Source: Burkholderia sp. L27(2015)
Lineage (GTDB): Bacteria > Pseudomonadota > Gammaproteobacteria > Burkholderiales > Burkholderiaceae
Length of the DNA: 64,000 nt
Reading direction: 5' to 3'
Assembly: GCF_009765705.1 (NCBI RefSeq)
Contig: NZ_LMUX01000007.1
Span: forward strand, 158,716 to 222,715
The notes under the pieces were generated by a model that was given only the letters and a program-made list of their open reading frames with translations, was not told the origin of the DNA and made no database searches. This document shows, in pieces, positions 23,785 to 31,797 of this stretch (position 1 is the stretch's first letter; each line of letters opens with the position of its first letter). The translations under genes and the position numbers were made by a program.

Positions 23785-24131
23785 TTGATCGCCTTTTCTT
23801 TCGCATCGGATTGCAGTGCTCCGGACTTGTCAACTGACATGCCCTGCGAGGACTCGCCAGTCTCTTCGCTCGGCAACGACTGCAGCTTGCATTTCTCGTA
23901 TAGATCTTCGGCCTCCCTTTTTGTAAGCGACGGACCACCATGATCGCGAATGAGCGTGAGGATCGACGACCAGGACCAGCCGTTGCTCAAGGCCTCGGTA
24001 ATTGCTGGAACGAACGGAAGGAAGCGCTCGGTCTTGATCTGCTCCGGTGACTTCTTGGCCCGGATCTTCTGCAATGCTCCGGCCACGTCGGCCTTCGTTT
24101 TTTCTGGGGTGGTAGCTTGGTTCTTTGTCAT
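23781..24131 (-). CDS. Small protein between alpA and the DUF3987 gene
   Basis: A 116-residue hydrophilic protein (KTKADVAGALQKIRAKKSPE; AITEALSNGWSWSSILTLIR; GGPSLTKREAEDLYEKCK). The middle part SNGWSWSSILTLIRDHGG looks like a short helix-turn-helix of the kind found in mobilization or plasmid accessory proteins. It overlaps the DUF3987 gene by 4 bases and lies 14 bases after the alpA gene, so the three are one operon. Proteins like this recur at the same place in Burkholderia islands; function unknown. Confidence 0.6.
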   Translation of the reverse strand: MTKNQATTPEKTKADVAGALQKIRAKKSPEQIKTERFLPFVPAITEALSNGWSWSSILTLIRDHGGPSLTKREAEDLYEKCKLQSLPSEETGESSQGMSVDKSGALQSDAKEKAIK

Positions 24132-24144
24132 GAGTCAGTCCTTC

Positions 24145-24378
24145 TTACACTGCCGAACGTGCTTTGGCACGCGTCGCGATCTTTTTCTGAATAAACCGTT
24201 CGAGCTCCTCGGTCACAAAGAACGAATTGCGTCCAATTTTGAAAGGAACAGGCATATCAGGATCGTAGCGGGCTGAATTTGGGTTGAGCATGTCGTAGAC
24301 GGTCGATTTTGATTTATGGTACTGACGAACCCCTTCCAGCAGCGGGGTAATTGAAGTCAGTTGAGAGAGTTTGTCCAT
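24145..24378 (-). CDS. AlpA-family regulatory protein
   Basis: The ATG at 24378, with AAGGAG about 12 bases upstream, gives 77 residues; the longer frame to 24486 has no such signal. The protein has the AlpA/excisionase-like winged helix: TSITPLLEGVRQYHKSKSTVY (helix-turn-helix), FKIGRNSFFVTEELERFIQK (wing and last helix). In P4-like elements AlpA activates the integrase or replication genes. It heads the alpA-small-DUF3987-Gp2 module. Confidence 0.8.
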   Translation of the reverse strand: MDKLSQLTSITPLLEGVRQYHKSKSTVYDMLNPNSARYDPDMPVPFKIGRNSFFVTEELERFIQKKIATRAKARSAV

Positions 24379-24713
24379 TTGTTTCGTATCTCCTTGTATG
24401 TGAAACAAGGTGAACGTTAATGGCTGTACTAAGACTTGAGCAGACGCTGCTTCGACTAAAAAATTATTCCTGGCTCCTGTCGCCAACCTGTTAACCGACT
24501 ATCCTTTTGACGGGCTCACTTCCTTGTACTGAGCCTCGTGGGGATTGCCTCTGAGGCGTCTTACAACGTGCTCGGCAAAAAACGGATCGCTTCCAAACAA
24601 CAGCGGCGGAAGTCATAGCCATATCTGTCACCCCCAACAGTTATGCTATTCTTAACGATACTTATATAAATCCCTGGACCAGAATTTTTGCTTTTTTTCA
24701 CTGGAGAAACCCG
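24379..24713. promoter_or_regulatory. Divergent promoter region of the element's replication module
   Basis: 335 bases between the alpA start (leftwards) and the fusion-protein start (rightwards). It is A/T-rich near 24650-24700 (…CTTATATAAAT…TTTTTGCTTTTTTT), a fit place for promoters. An inverted repeat GCCTC…GAGGC sits near 24532-24556. No gene is supported here. Confidence 0.4.
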
Positions 24714-25931
24714 GTGCGAGTTGCCCCGAAAGTTGTACTTCGCCCTAGCGAAGAAGCGAAGCTGGTAAAGCTTGTCCATTCCCAGGTCACAAGCGTACGA
24801 ATGGCCCAGCGCGCGCGAATAGTGCTCCTGGCAGCGCAAGGCAAACAGAACGCGGAGATCGCTGAGCGCATAAGCGTGGGGCGCTTGCAGGTTGCGCGTT
24901 GGCGGGGCCGCTATGTTGAGCACGGTTTCGAAGGGATAAGACACGACTTACCCCGCGGCGCGCCGCCAGCGAAGGTGACTGAAAAAAAACTGAGGAAGCT
25001 GGTCATGCTAGACCCGCCAGACGCGAGTGCAAACTGGACCGTGAGCAAGCTCGCACGAGCCTTGGGCGTCAGTAATAGCACCGCAGCACGACACTTACGG
25101 GCGAACAAAATTAAGTTACATCCGCCTCGACAGGCTCTTAAGTCTCATGAAGATTGGAAAATTAACCCAGAATCTTGCTCAACTAATACAACAACCGAGA
25201 GCGACGCCCTGAGGTTGCTAGCTCATGCCGCATCTCTTGAATACGGCGGAATTCAGATCAACGACCTCGAAGAAGAGATTGCGCGCGTACGTAGCGGGTT
25301 GGAATGGAGATTTGCCCATGCCAAAGAGCCATTCGATGTGTACATGGTCCGCGTCATCAAACTTAACCATTGGAAGAAACTGACCGAAGGCACCCTTCCG
25401 GACCTTATAGAAAAATTTGAGGCATCTCTCGTTAAGAGATTCCCTGTCACAGACGAACATTGCCCAGACGAGAAGCATCGCAAATATCTGGTGGAGGCAT
25501 GTTCATGTTTAGCCCTGGCAGAAGCTGCCGAGAAGGAGAAACGCAGTGAAATTGCTTGGCATTTTCTCGCCCAAGCCGAGCATCAGCTAGGATGCGCAGA
25601 TGGGTACCACGTGGCCGTGTCTGACCCAAACATGAAACAATCCCGTGCGGCGAGTGGCGGAAAGAAAAAAGCAGAGAATCAGAAGGAAAAGGAACGTACG
25701 CTGTACATTGAACTACTCGATACGTTGGAACTAGAGCCGGGCTGGGAATCCAAATCGGAAGCCATCAAGAAAACGGAAGCCATCAAGAAAGTCTTGAGCG
25801 AGGCCACGACCATTCTCAAAACATTCAACATATCTGTCGAAGATCCTTTCGGAAGCCTTTATGACTTGCTGACTACTGATAGCGGTGTGAAAGCCGCATT
25901 TGAGAAATTCATGCGCCGACACGGCAACTAA
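24714..25931 (+). CDS. IS630-type DNA-binding domain fused to an unknown C-terminal domain
   Basis: 405 residues, GTG start at 24714 with CTGGAG 9 bases upstream. Residues about 1-135 are the N-terminal half of an IS630-family transposase: ARIVLLAAQGKQNAEIAERI, the second-helix stretch SVGRLQVARWRGRYVEHGF, GIRHDLPRGAPP, and a second helix-turn-helix TVSKLARALGVSNSTAARHL. After LHPPRQALKSH the DDE catalytic domain is missing. Instead there are about 260 residues of unknown helical sequence (GIQINDLEEEIARVRSGLEW; SCLALAEAAEKEKRSEIAW) with a KKKAENQKEKER linker and a near-repeat EAIKKTEAIKK. It is intact and has its own ribosome site, so I take it as a functional DNA-binding fusion, perhaps a regulator of the element, rather than a broken transposase. 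Confidence 0.7.
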   Translation: MRVAPKVVLRPSEEAKLVKLVHSQVTSVRMAQRARIVLLAAQGKQNAEIAERISVGRLQVARWRGRYVEHGFEGIRHDLPRGAPPAKVTEKKLRKLVMLDPPDASANWTVSKLARALGVSNSTAARHLRANKIKLHPPRQALKSHEDWKINPESCSTNTTTESDALRLLAHAASLEYGGIQINDLEEEIARVRSGLEWRFAHAKEPFDVYMVRVIKLNHWKKLTEGTLPDLIEKFEASLVKRFPVTDEHCPDEKHRKYLVEACSCLALAEAAEKEKRSEIAWHFLAQAEHQLGCADGYHVAVSDPNMKQSRAASGGKKKAENQKEKERTLYIELLDTLELEPGWESKSEAIKKTEAIKKVLSEATTILKTFNISVEDPFGSLYDLLTTDSGVKAAFEKFMRRHGN

Positions 25932-25987
25932 AACCATGTACGCCGCTTAGCAAGCGAGCGAAAACGTCACTTAGTCACAAATTTGTT

Positions 25988-27205
25988 TCATCGTGCGCCT
26001 TGACTCAGCGGCATCACTTCCGCGCCCACTTTCAACCGGTCGAGATAGTCGGCCCACTTCTGCATCATCACGCGGCGCTCCTTGATGAATTTCGTCCGGT
26101 TATACGCAGTTCCCAGGTTGTCAGGGACCGCATGAGCAAGCTGATGCTCGATCACTTCGGGCTTTTGCTCAAGCTCTTCATGCAGGATTGTGCGAGCCAT
26201 TGCCCGAAAACCGTGACCGGTAATTTCAGTGCGAGTGTCGTACCCGAGGCGACGCAACGCAGCATTGATTGCGGCATCGCTCATTGGGCGCTGAGCCGAA
26301 CGCGCCCCAGGGAAAACGTAGCGCCCGCGGCCGGTCAACGCATGAAGCTCGCGCAAAATCCGCACCACCTGCGTGGCGAGAGGAACCAGATGCTGCGTGT
26401 TGGTTTTCGTAACCAGATAACGCCACTCCCCCTTCTCCAAATCGATCTGGGACCATTCAGCAGTTCGTAGCTCGCCAGGGCGGGTGAACAGCATAGGCGC
26501 GAGTTTGAGCGCGCACAGGACGGCAAACGTGCCGCTGAAGCCCTCGAAGGCCCGCAACATCTCGCCAACCTTGGCCGGATCTGTAATCGACGCGAAGTGC
26601 GTAGTTTGCGCTGGTGGAATGGCATCAACGAGATGCGCCGCCGGATCGGTCCTGCAATACCCCTCCTTGATCGCATAGCGAAACACTCGGCTGATTTCGC
26701 TGCGCACTCGATGAGACGTGAAGCGTGCACCACGACTATCGACCCGTTTCAAGACGGTCAATATCTCTGGAGCATCGATCTCTGCGACGGGCCGCTTGCC
26801 AATCCAAGGAAAAACGTCTTTCTCGAACCGGGCCTTGGTTTTTCCCCAAGACCCTGCCGTAACATAGCCCTTGCGCTCGTCCATCCACCCTCGTGTGACA
26901 ATCTCGAACGAATTGGTCGCTGCAAGCAATGCGGCCCGCTTGCCTGTTCTTTTTGCCTCGCCGGGATCAATACCTGCCGCCAGCTTTTTGCGTGCGTCGT
27001 TGCGTTTTTCGCGTGCCGCCGCCAACGGCACGTCCGGATAGACCCCCAGCGCAAGACGCTTCTCCTTGCCAGCAAAACGATACTTGAGCCGCCAGTACCT
27101 GCCGCCCGCCGGGGAGACCTCCAAATACATGCCGCCGCCGTCAGCAAGGCGGTACGTTTTCTCGCGGGGAGCGGCTTTTCGGATAGCGATGTCTGTCAGC
27201 GGCAT
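25988..27205 (-). CDS. P4-type tyrosine integrase
   Basis: The ATG at 27205 (AAGGTG upstream) gives 405 residues. The N-terminal DUF4102 arm-binding domain is MPLTDIAIRKAAPREKTYRL…GGGMYLEV; the core-binding domain spans about 90-190. The catalytic part contains FTRPGELRTAEW (first Arg), a Lys in LVTKTNTQHLVPL, HGFRAMARTIL (His-x-x-Arg), HQLAHAV (second His) and GTAYNRTKF (Tyr nucleophile). P4-like integrases insert elements into tRNA 3' ends, and a tRNA-Thr 3' end lies about 190 bases upstream of this start. This gene therefore marks the right end of the island. Confidence 0.95.
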   Translation of the reverse strand: MPLTDIAIRKAAPREKTYRLADGGGMYLEVSPAGGRYWRLKYRFAGKEKRLALGVYPDVPLAAAREKRNDARKKLAAGIDPGEAKRTGKRAALLAATNSFEIVTRGWMDERKGYVTAGSWGKTKARFEKDVFPWIGKRPVAEIDAPEILTVLKRVDSRGARFTSHRVRSEISRVFRYAIKEGYCRTDPAAHLVDAIPPAQTTHFASITDPAKVGEMLRAFEGFSGTFAVLCALKLAPMLFTRPGELRTAEWSQIDLEKGEWRYLVTKTNTQHLVPLATQVVRILRELHALTGRGRYVFPGARSAQRPMSDAAINAALRRLGYDTRTEITGHGFRAMARTILHEELEQKPEVIEHQLAHAVPDNLGTAYNRTKFIKERRVMMQKWADYLDRLKVGAEVMPLSQGAR

Positions 27206-27224
27206 ATGGCACCTTACAACCCCA

Positions 27225-27293
27225 GGGGGCATTTTTCTTAGGGGGCACTCACCATTTTCAGAAATTCCCCCAGAGGTGCCCCCGCATGCCCCC
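27225..27293. repeat. Four GGGGGCA/TGCCCCC repeats upstream of the integrase
   Basis: GGGGGCA occurs at 27225-27231 and 27241-27247 and its reverse TGCCCCC at 27277-27283 and 27287-27293, between the integrase start and the tRNA. Number, orientation and place are what one expects of integrase arm-type or excisionase sites in an attachment region; the role is inferred. Confidence 0.5.
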
Positions 27294-27328
27294 GGATTTC
27301 AGCGGGCGCCGTTGGACACTACCGGAAT

Positions 27329-27364
27329 AAAAAAACCCGTGAAGCCTTATGCTATCACGGGTTT
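27329..27364 (-). terminator. Rho-independent terminator behind tRNA-Thr
   Basis: On the minus strand AAACCCGTGA pairs with TCACGGGTTT (10 base pairs, 12-base loop), followed by seven T. It lies about 35 bases after the 3' end of tRNA-Thr, so it should end the sspB/tRNA transcript and shield it from the integrase gene. Confidence 0.85.
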
Positions 27365-27397
27365 CTGGATTTCCAAGGACTTCTTTGGACAGGTAAT

Positions 27398-27473
27398 TGG
27401 TGCCGGCTGCAGGACTCGAACCCGCCACCTTCTGATTACAAATCAACTGCTCTACCTGATGAGCTAAGCCGGC
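27398..27473 (-). tRNA. tRNA-Thr (anticodon UGU)
   Basis: 76 bases including an encoded CCA. On the minus strand the acceptor GCCGGCT pairs with AGCCGGC, the D arm is GCTC…GAGC, the anticodon loop is TTTGTAA (anticodon TGT), and the T arm contains GGTTCGAGTCC. The first pair of the anticodon stem is a mismatch, otherwise the cloverleaf is regular. Its 3' end faces the integrase gene and is the likely attachment site of the island. Confidence 0.95.
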
Positions 27474-27490
27474 GCGGACCGAATTTTACT

Positions 27491-27970
27491 TCATTTGATG
27501 ACTTTTAGGTGCGGGCGTCCGCCTTTAGGTGCATCGGGCGGTCCATCGGTACCCGGGTGCTCGCCATCCTCACCCGCGTCCCCATCCTGCCCCAACACAT
27601 CTTCCGACGTATCCGCCGATTCCAGCGGCATCCCTTCCTCGTCAGAACCCGTTTCCGACTCTTCAGCCGGAAACGCCATCCCTTGCCCGTTTTCTCGCGC
27701 GTAAATCGCGAGCACGTTCGCAATCGGCACTTCGATTTTATGCGGCTTTCCGGAAAAGCGAGCGCTGAATTCGATCCATTCATTGCCCATCTGCAACTGA
27801 TTGGTCGCGTCGAAGCTGATATTCAGAACGATTTCGCCATCGCGCACAAATTCGCGCGGCACGCGGGTTTGCGCATCGCAGCGCACCGCGATATGCGGCG
27901 TATAACCATTGTCCGTGCACCACTCGTACAGCGCGCGCAACAAATACGGTTTAGTCGATGTTTCTTGCAT
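27491..27970 (-). CDS. sspB: ClpXP adaptor SspB
   Basis: This 159-residue protein delivers ssrA-tagged proteins to ClpXP. The structured domain (about 1-110) has STKPYLLRALYEWCTDNGYTP, VLNISFDATNQLQMGNEWIE, FSARFSGKPHKIEVPIANVL and AIYARENGQGMAF, all typical. A long acidic, Gly/Asp/Glu-rich linker (about 105-148) leads to the C-terminal HLKVIK, the ClpX-binding tail. The linker is longer and more acidic than in E. coli. It is the gene after sspA on the same strand and precedes tRNA-Thr. Confidence 0.95.
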   Translation of the reverse strand: MQETSTKPYLLRALYEWCTDNGYTPHIAVRCDAQTRVPREFVRDGEIVLNISFDATNQLQMGNEWIEFSARFSGKPHKIEVPIANVLAIYARENGQGMAFPAEESETGSDEEGMPLESADTSEDVLGQDGDAGEDGEHPGTDGPPDAPKGGRPHLKVIK

Positions 27971-28037
27971 AAGATCCTTGCGTGACGACGAGCAAGCGCG
28001 GCGCGCGAACAGCCGCCGCGGCCTGCTACGGTGCGTC

Positions 28038-28649
28038 TTAGCGGCGCATTACCTTTTCCGACGGGGTAAGCGCTTCGATATAGGCCGGGCGGCTGAAAAT
28101 CCGCTCGGCGTACTTCATCAATGGCGCGGCGTTCTTCGACAATTCGATACCGTAGTGATCGAGGCGCCACAAGAGCGGAGCGATCGCGACGTCGAGCATC
28201 GAGAATTCTTCACCCAGCATGTACTTGTTCTTGACGAAAATCGGCGCAAGCTGGGTCAGGCGGTCGCGAATCGCAATGCGTGCCTTTTCGTGCGCTTTCT
28301 CAGCCGGTTTGCCCTTTTCGTTTTCGAGCGTGCCGACGTGCACGAACAGCTCTTTTTCGAAATTAAGCAGGAACAGGCGAGCCCGCGCGCGTTGCACCGG
28401 GTCCGCCGGCATCAATTGCGGATGCGGGAAGCGTTCGTCAATGTATTCGTTGATGATGTTCGATTCGTACAGGATCAGATCGCGTTCAACCAGAATCGGC
28501 ACTTGGCCGTACGGGTTCATCACGGCGATGTCTTCCGGCTTGTTGAACAGGTCGACGTCGCGAATTTCGAAATCCATCCCTTTTTCGAACAACACCAGGC
28601 GGCAACGTTGCGAGAACGGGCAGGTGGTGCCAGAGTACAAGACCATCAT
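28038..28649 (-). CDS. sspA: Stringent starvation protein A
   Basis: A 203-residue glutathione-S-transferase-fold protein that binds RNA polymerase and affects stress and phage promoters in enterobacteria. The N-terminal thioredoxin-like half begins VLYSGTTCPFSQRCRLVLFE and includes NPYGQVPILVERDLILYES. The C-terminal helical half contains DERFPHPQLMPADPVQRAR. It has the Pro-His-Pro surface pocket found in SspA. It is in an operon with sspB, 67 bases downstream. Confidence 0.95.
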   Translation of the reverse strand: MMVLYSGTTCPFSQRCRLVLFEKGMDFEIRDVDLFNKPEDIAVMNPYGQVPILVERDLILYESNIINEYIDERFPHPQLMPADPVQRARARLFLLNFEKELFVHVGTLENEKGKPAEKAHEKARIAIRDRLTQLAPIFVKNKYMLGEEFSMLDVAIAPLLWRLDHYGIELSKNAAPLMKYAERIFSRPAYIEALTPSEKVMRR

Positions 28650-28887
28650 GTTTTTAGTTTCCTTAAATGCACTGAATATGTCGAGCGCCTATGGGCCCGC
28701 TTCAGTCACGCCAGGCGCGCGGTCTGCGCACCCTTGGCCGTTTGCCCTGCGTTTGCTCTGAGTTTGCTCTGTACGCACCCTGCGAAGTGCGGACCAAACC
28801 CCGGATTATAAGCAATCGGACAGCGCGATTAAAGCCTTGCCTACCATTCAGGTGGTTTTTTTCTCTAAAAACAGCGGCTTAGCCCCG

Positions 28888-29655
28888 TCAGACGGGGTTA
28901 TCGATGTCGATAAATAAGTATTCCACGTCGAAAGTATCGGAAAGATGCTGGCCCAAAGCCTGCACACCATAGCGTTCGGTGGCGTGGTGCCCGGCCGCGA
29001 GGTACCCCACTTCACTTTCGCGGGCCAGATGAACCGTCGATTCGGAAATTTCACCGGAAAGGTAAACATCCGCGCCCGCGTTCACTGCTGCGTCGAAATA
29101 CCCCTGCGCGCCGCCCGTACACCATGCAACCCGACGTACCGCCCAATCGGGTTCGCCGATCACGAGCGGCTCTCGATTCAAGACGCGCCCCACTTGCGCG
29201 GCCAGCGCTTCGAGCGTGGTCGGCAGCGATAAGGTCGTCATGCAAAGCAGATCGGTTTCGCCGCCCGGGTTGCCGTCGGCGTCGATGCGGCTATCGACGA
29301 TCCACCCCAGGCGTTGACCGAGTTGAACATTGTTCCCCACTTCCGGATGGGCATCCAGCGGCAAGTGGTAGGCGAAGAGATTCAGGTCGTGGCGCAACAG
29401 GGTGCGCAGGCGTCGGTACTTTTGACCGGTCACGACCGGATTTTCGTTTTTCCAGAAGTAGCCGTGATGCACGATGACGGCATCGGCGCCCCAATCGAGC
29501 GCGGCTTCGAGAAATGCTTGGGAGGCGGTCACGCCGGTCGCGATTTTTTCGATTTTGCGGCGGCCCTCGACTTGCAGGCCGTTAGGGCAATAATCCTTAA
29601 ACTTGCCGACTTGCAATAGACCGTTCAAGTACAATTCCAATTCGATCCGATCCAC
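28888..29655 (-). CDS. Nif3-like dinuclear metal protein
   Basis: A 255-residue protein of the Nif3/YbgI family, hexameric proteins with a two-metal site; the reaction is still unclear (GTP cyclohydrolase I type 2 is an old annotation). Family marks: [17 protein letters not shown] (two metal His), [16 protein letters not shown] (His, Asp, His) and the late [13 protein letters not shown] (His, Glu). Divergent from the Deg protease gene, 30 bases apart. In related genomes petABC follow; here sspA follows instead. Confidence 0.9.
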   Translation of the reverse strand: MDRIELELYLNGLLQVGKFKDYCPNGLQVEGRRKIEKIATGVTASQAFLEAALDWGADAVIVHHGYFWKNENPVVTGQKYRRLRTLLRHDLNLFAYHLPLDAHPEVGNNVQLGQRLGWIVDSRIDADGNPGGETDLLCMTTLSLPTTLEALAAQVGRVLNREPLVIGEPDWAVRRVAWCTGGAQGYFDAAVNAGADVYLSGEISESTVHLARESEVGYLAAGHHATERYGVQALGQHLSDTFDVEYLFIDIDNPV

Positions 29656-29685
29656 GATACCTCCTGGTTATTTCTCTGATTTCAG

Positions 29686-30900
29686 ATGCTTAGACGATTC
29701 TGGCTGTCATTCGCACAAGCGGTAACCGTGTTGCTGGCGCTGCTGTTCATCGTCACCACTCTAAAACCGAGTTGGCTGCAACACCAGGGGCAACTCGGGC
29801 AGCAATTAGCGGGACCGATCGTGGCACTCAAGGAGGTGGCGCCGAACATGGGCAGCCACCACGCTGTGGAGTCCTATGCGGACGGCGCGCAAAAGGCGAT
29901 GCCGGCCGTCGTCAATGTGTTCTCCAGCAAGGGGGGCGCCACGCGTCCGCATGACCCGCGCATGGACGACCCGCTGTACAGCTACTTCTTCGGCAATGGC
30001 AGCACGCCCCATCAGCAGCCGCAGGATGCGTCCAATCTGGGTTCCGGCGTCATTGTGAGCTCCGAAGGTTACATTTTAACCAACCAGCACGTCGTCGACG
30101 GCGCCGATGAGATCGAAGTGGCGCTGGCCGACGGCCGCGCAGCCTCGGCCAAGGTGATCGGCGTCGACTCTGAAACCGATCTGGCCGTCCTTAAGATCAA
30201 TCTGAATAATCTCCCAACCATTACGCTGGGCCGTATGGAAGGTGCGCGCGTAGGCGACGTGGTGTTGGCCATCGGCAATCCGTTCGGCGTCGGCCAGACG
30301 GTAACAATGGGCATTATCAGCGCTTTGGGACGCAACCATCTCGGCATCAACACCTTCGAGAACTTCATTCAAACCGACGCGCCCATCAACCCGGGCAATT
30401 CGGGCGGCGCATTGGTCGATGCCAATGGCAACTTGCTGGGCATCAATACCGCGATCTATTCGCGTAGCGGCGGCTCGCTCGGTATCGGCTTTGCGATTCC
30501 CGTTACGACCGCGCGCAGCGTGCTGGAAAGCATCATCACCACCGGCACCGTGACACGCGGCTGGATCGGCGTGGAACCTCAAGATCTGACTCCGGAAATT
30601 GCCGACTCGTTCAACCTGAAACAGACCTCGGGCGCCATTATTTCCGGCGTGCTGCAGGGTAGCCCCGCCGACAAGGGCGGCATGCGTCCGGGCGATATCC
30701 TGCTAGGCGTGAATGGAGAAGATATTACCGACACCACCAAGCTGTTGAACGTGATCGCTCAGATCAAACCGGGCAGCAATGCGCAGGTGCGGGTGATCCG
30801 CAAAGGTCATGAAATGTCGCTGAACATCAAGGTCGGCAAGCGTCCCCCGCCGCCGAAGCAAGCCAGCGACGACAGTAGCGACCAACCGAACAGCAATTGA
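29686..30900 (+). CDS. Deg/HtrA-type periplasmic serine protease
   Basis: 404 residues. One N-terminal membrane anchor (LSFAQAVTVLLALLFIVTTL) puts the protease in the periplasm, bound to the inner membrane. The S1C trypsin-like domain has the triad His in LTNQHVVDGADE, Asp in DSETDLAVLKI and Ser in NPGNSGGALVD. A single PDZ domain follows (about 285-380; GSPADKGGMRPGDILLGVNG), ending in a Lys/Pro/Ser tail. One PDZ and an anchor make it more like DegS/AlgW than DegP. Its job should be quality control or envelope-stress sensing. Only one gene of this kind lies here and no rseA partner is seen. Confidence 0.9.
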   Translation: MLRRFWLSFAQAVTVLLALLFIVTTLKPSWLQHQGQLGQQLAGPIVALKEVAPNMGSHHAVESYADGAQKAMPAVVNVFSSKGGATRPHDPRMDDPLYSYFFGNGSTPHQQPQDASNLGSGVIVSSEGYILTNQHVVDGADEIEVALADGRAASAKVIGVDSETDLAVLKINLNNLPTITLGRMEGARVGDVVLAIGNPFGVGQTVTMGIISALGRNHLGINTFENFIQTDAPINPGNSGGALVDANGNLLGINTAIYSRSGGSLGIGFAIPVTTARSVLESIITTGTVTRGWIGVEPQDLTPEIADSFNLKQTSGAIISGVLQGSPADKGGMRPGDILLGVNGEDITDTTKLLNVIAQIKPGSNAQVRVIRKGHEMSLNIKVGKRPPPPKQASDDSSDQPNSN

Positions 30901-30988
30901 GCGCCGGCCCCGTGGGTATAGGCGAGGGCCGCGAGAGTTACTGCGGCTGGCAGTGGCGGGCGGTGGCGGTGGGCTGTGGCTGTGACGG

Positions 30989-31762
30989 TTAAGGCGCCAT
31001 ATCCTCGACTGGCAGCGTTTCCTTGTCCTTGCCGATGAATATGCGCGCAGCAATAATGCCGACTTCGTAGAGCAAGATCAGCGGCACCGCGAGGATCAAC
31101 TGCGAAAACACGTCCGGCGGGGTCACCACCGCCGCGACGATAAACGCCCCGACCACCACATACGGGCGGATCTTCTTGAGTTTCTTGATGGTCAGCACGC
31201 CCATTCCCACCAGCAGCACCACGACGATCGGTGTTTCAAACGTAGCGCCGAAGGCCAGGAAGGTGGTGAGCGCAAAGCTCAGGTATTTGTCGATATCGGT
31301 CGACATCTGCGCCCCGAGCGGCGCGTTGTAGTGCGCCATGACCCGGAAGATGGTCGGAAACACCAGGAAATACGCAAACGACATGCCGGCCAGGAACAAG
31401 GCGTAGCTGCTGCCTACCAGCGGCATCACCAGCCGCTTCTCGTGCGCGTACAGCCCCGGAGCCACGAACGCCCACAATTGATAGAGCACCACGGGCAACG
31501 CGATCACTAGCGCCACCATCATGGTCACCTTCATCGGTACGAAGAACGATCCCGTCACGTCGGTGACGATCATCTTGCCGCCGGCCGGAAGGTTATCGAG
31601 CAAAGGGCGTGCTAGCAGATGGAAGATATTCGGCGCCCAGTACACGAGGCAGACGAAAACCGCGAGCACGGCGCCGCCGGCGCGGATCACGCGGTCTCGA
31701 AGTTCGACCAGGTGCGAGATGAAAGTATCTTCTGCGGGTTGGGATTGCTGGGGATCGCTCAC
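30989..31762 (-). CDS. tatC: Sec-independent translocase TatC
   Basis: A 257-residue inner-membrane protein, six predicted helices, which recognises twin-arginine signal peptides. It starts with the typical TFISHLVELRDRVIRA and contains the FVPMKVTMMVALVIALP, YELWAFVAPGLYAHEKR-like stretch (here YQLWAFVAPGLYAHEKR) and GMGVLTIKKLKKIRPYVVVG. It ends …KDKETLPVEDMAP. It is the last gene of tatABC; the spacing to tatB is 35 bases. Confidence 0.95.
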   Translation of the reverse strand: MSDPQQSQPAEDTFISHLVELRDRVIRAGGAVLAVFVCLVYWAPNIFHLLARPLLDNLPAGGKMIVTDVTGSFFVPMKVTMMVALVIALPVVLYQLWAFVAPGLYAHEKRLVMPLVGSSYALFLAGMSFAYFLVFPTIFRVMAHYNAPLGAQMSTDIDKYLSFALTTFLAFGATFETPIVVVLLVGMGVLTIKKLKKIRPYVVVGAFIVAAVVTPPDVFSQLILAVPLILLYEVGIIAARIFIGKDKETLPVEDMAP

Positions 31763-31797
31763 GGCCGGTTGTTTCTCGATAGGGTCTGAACGGGTTG

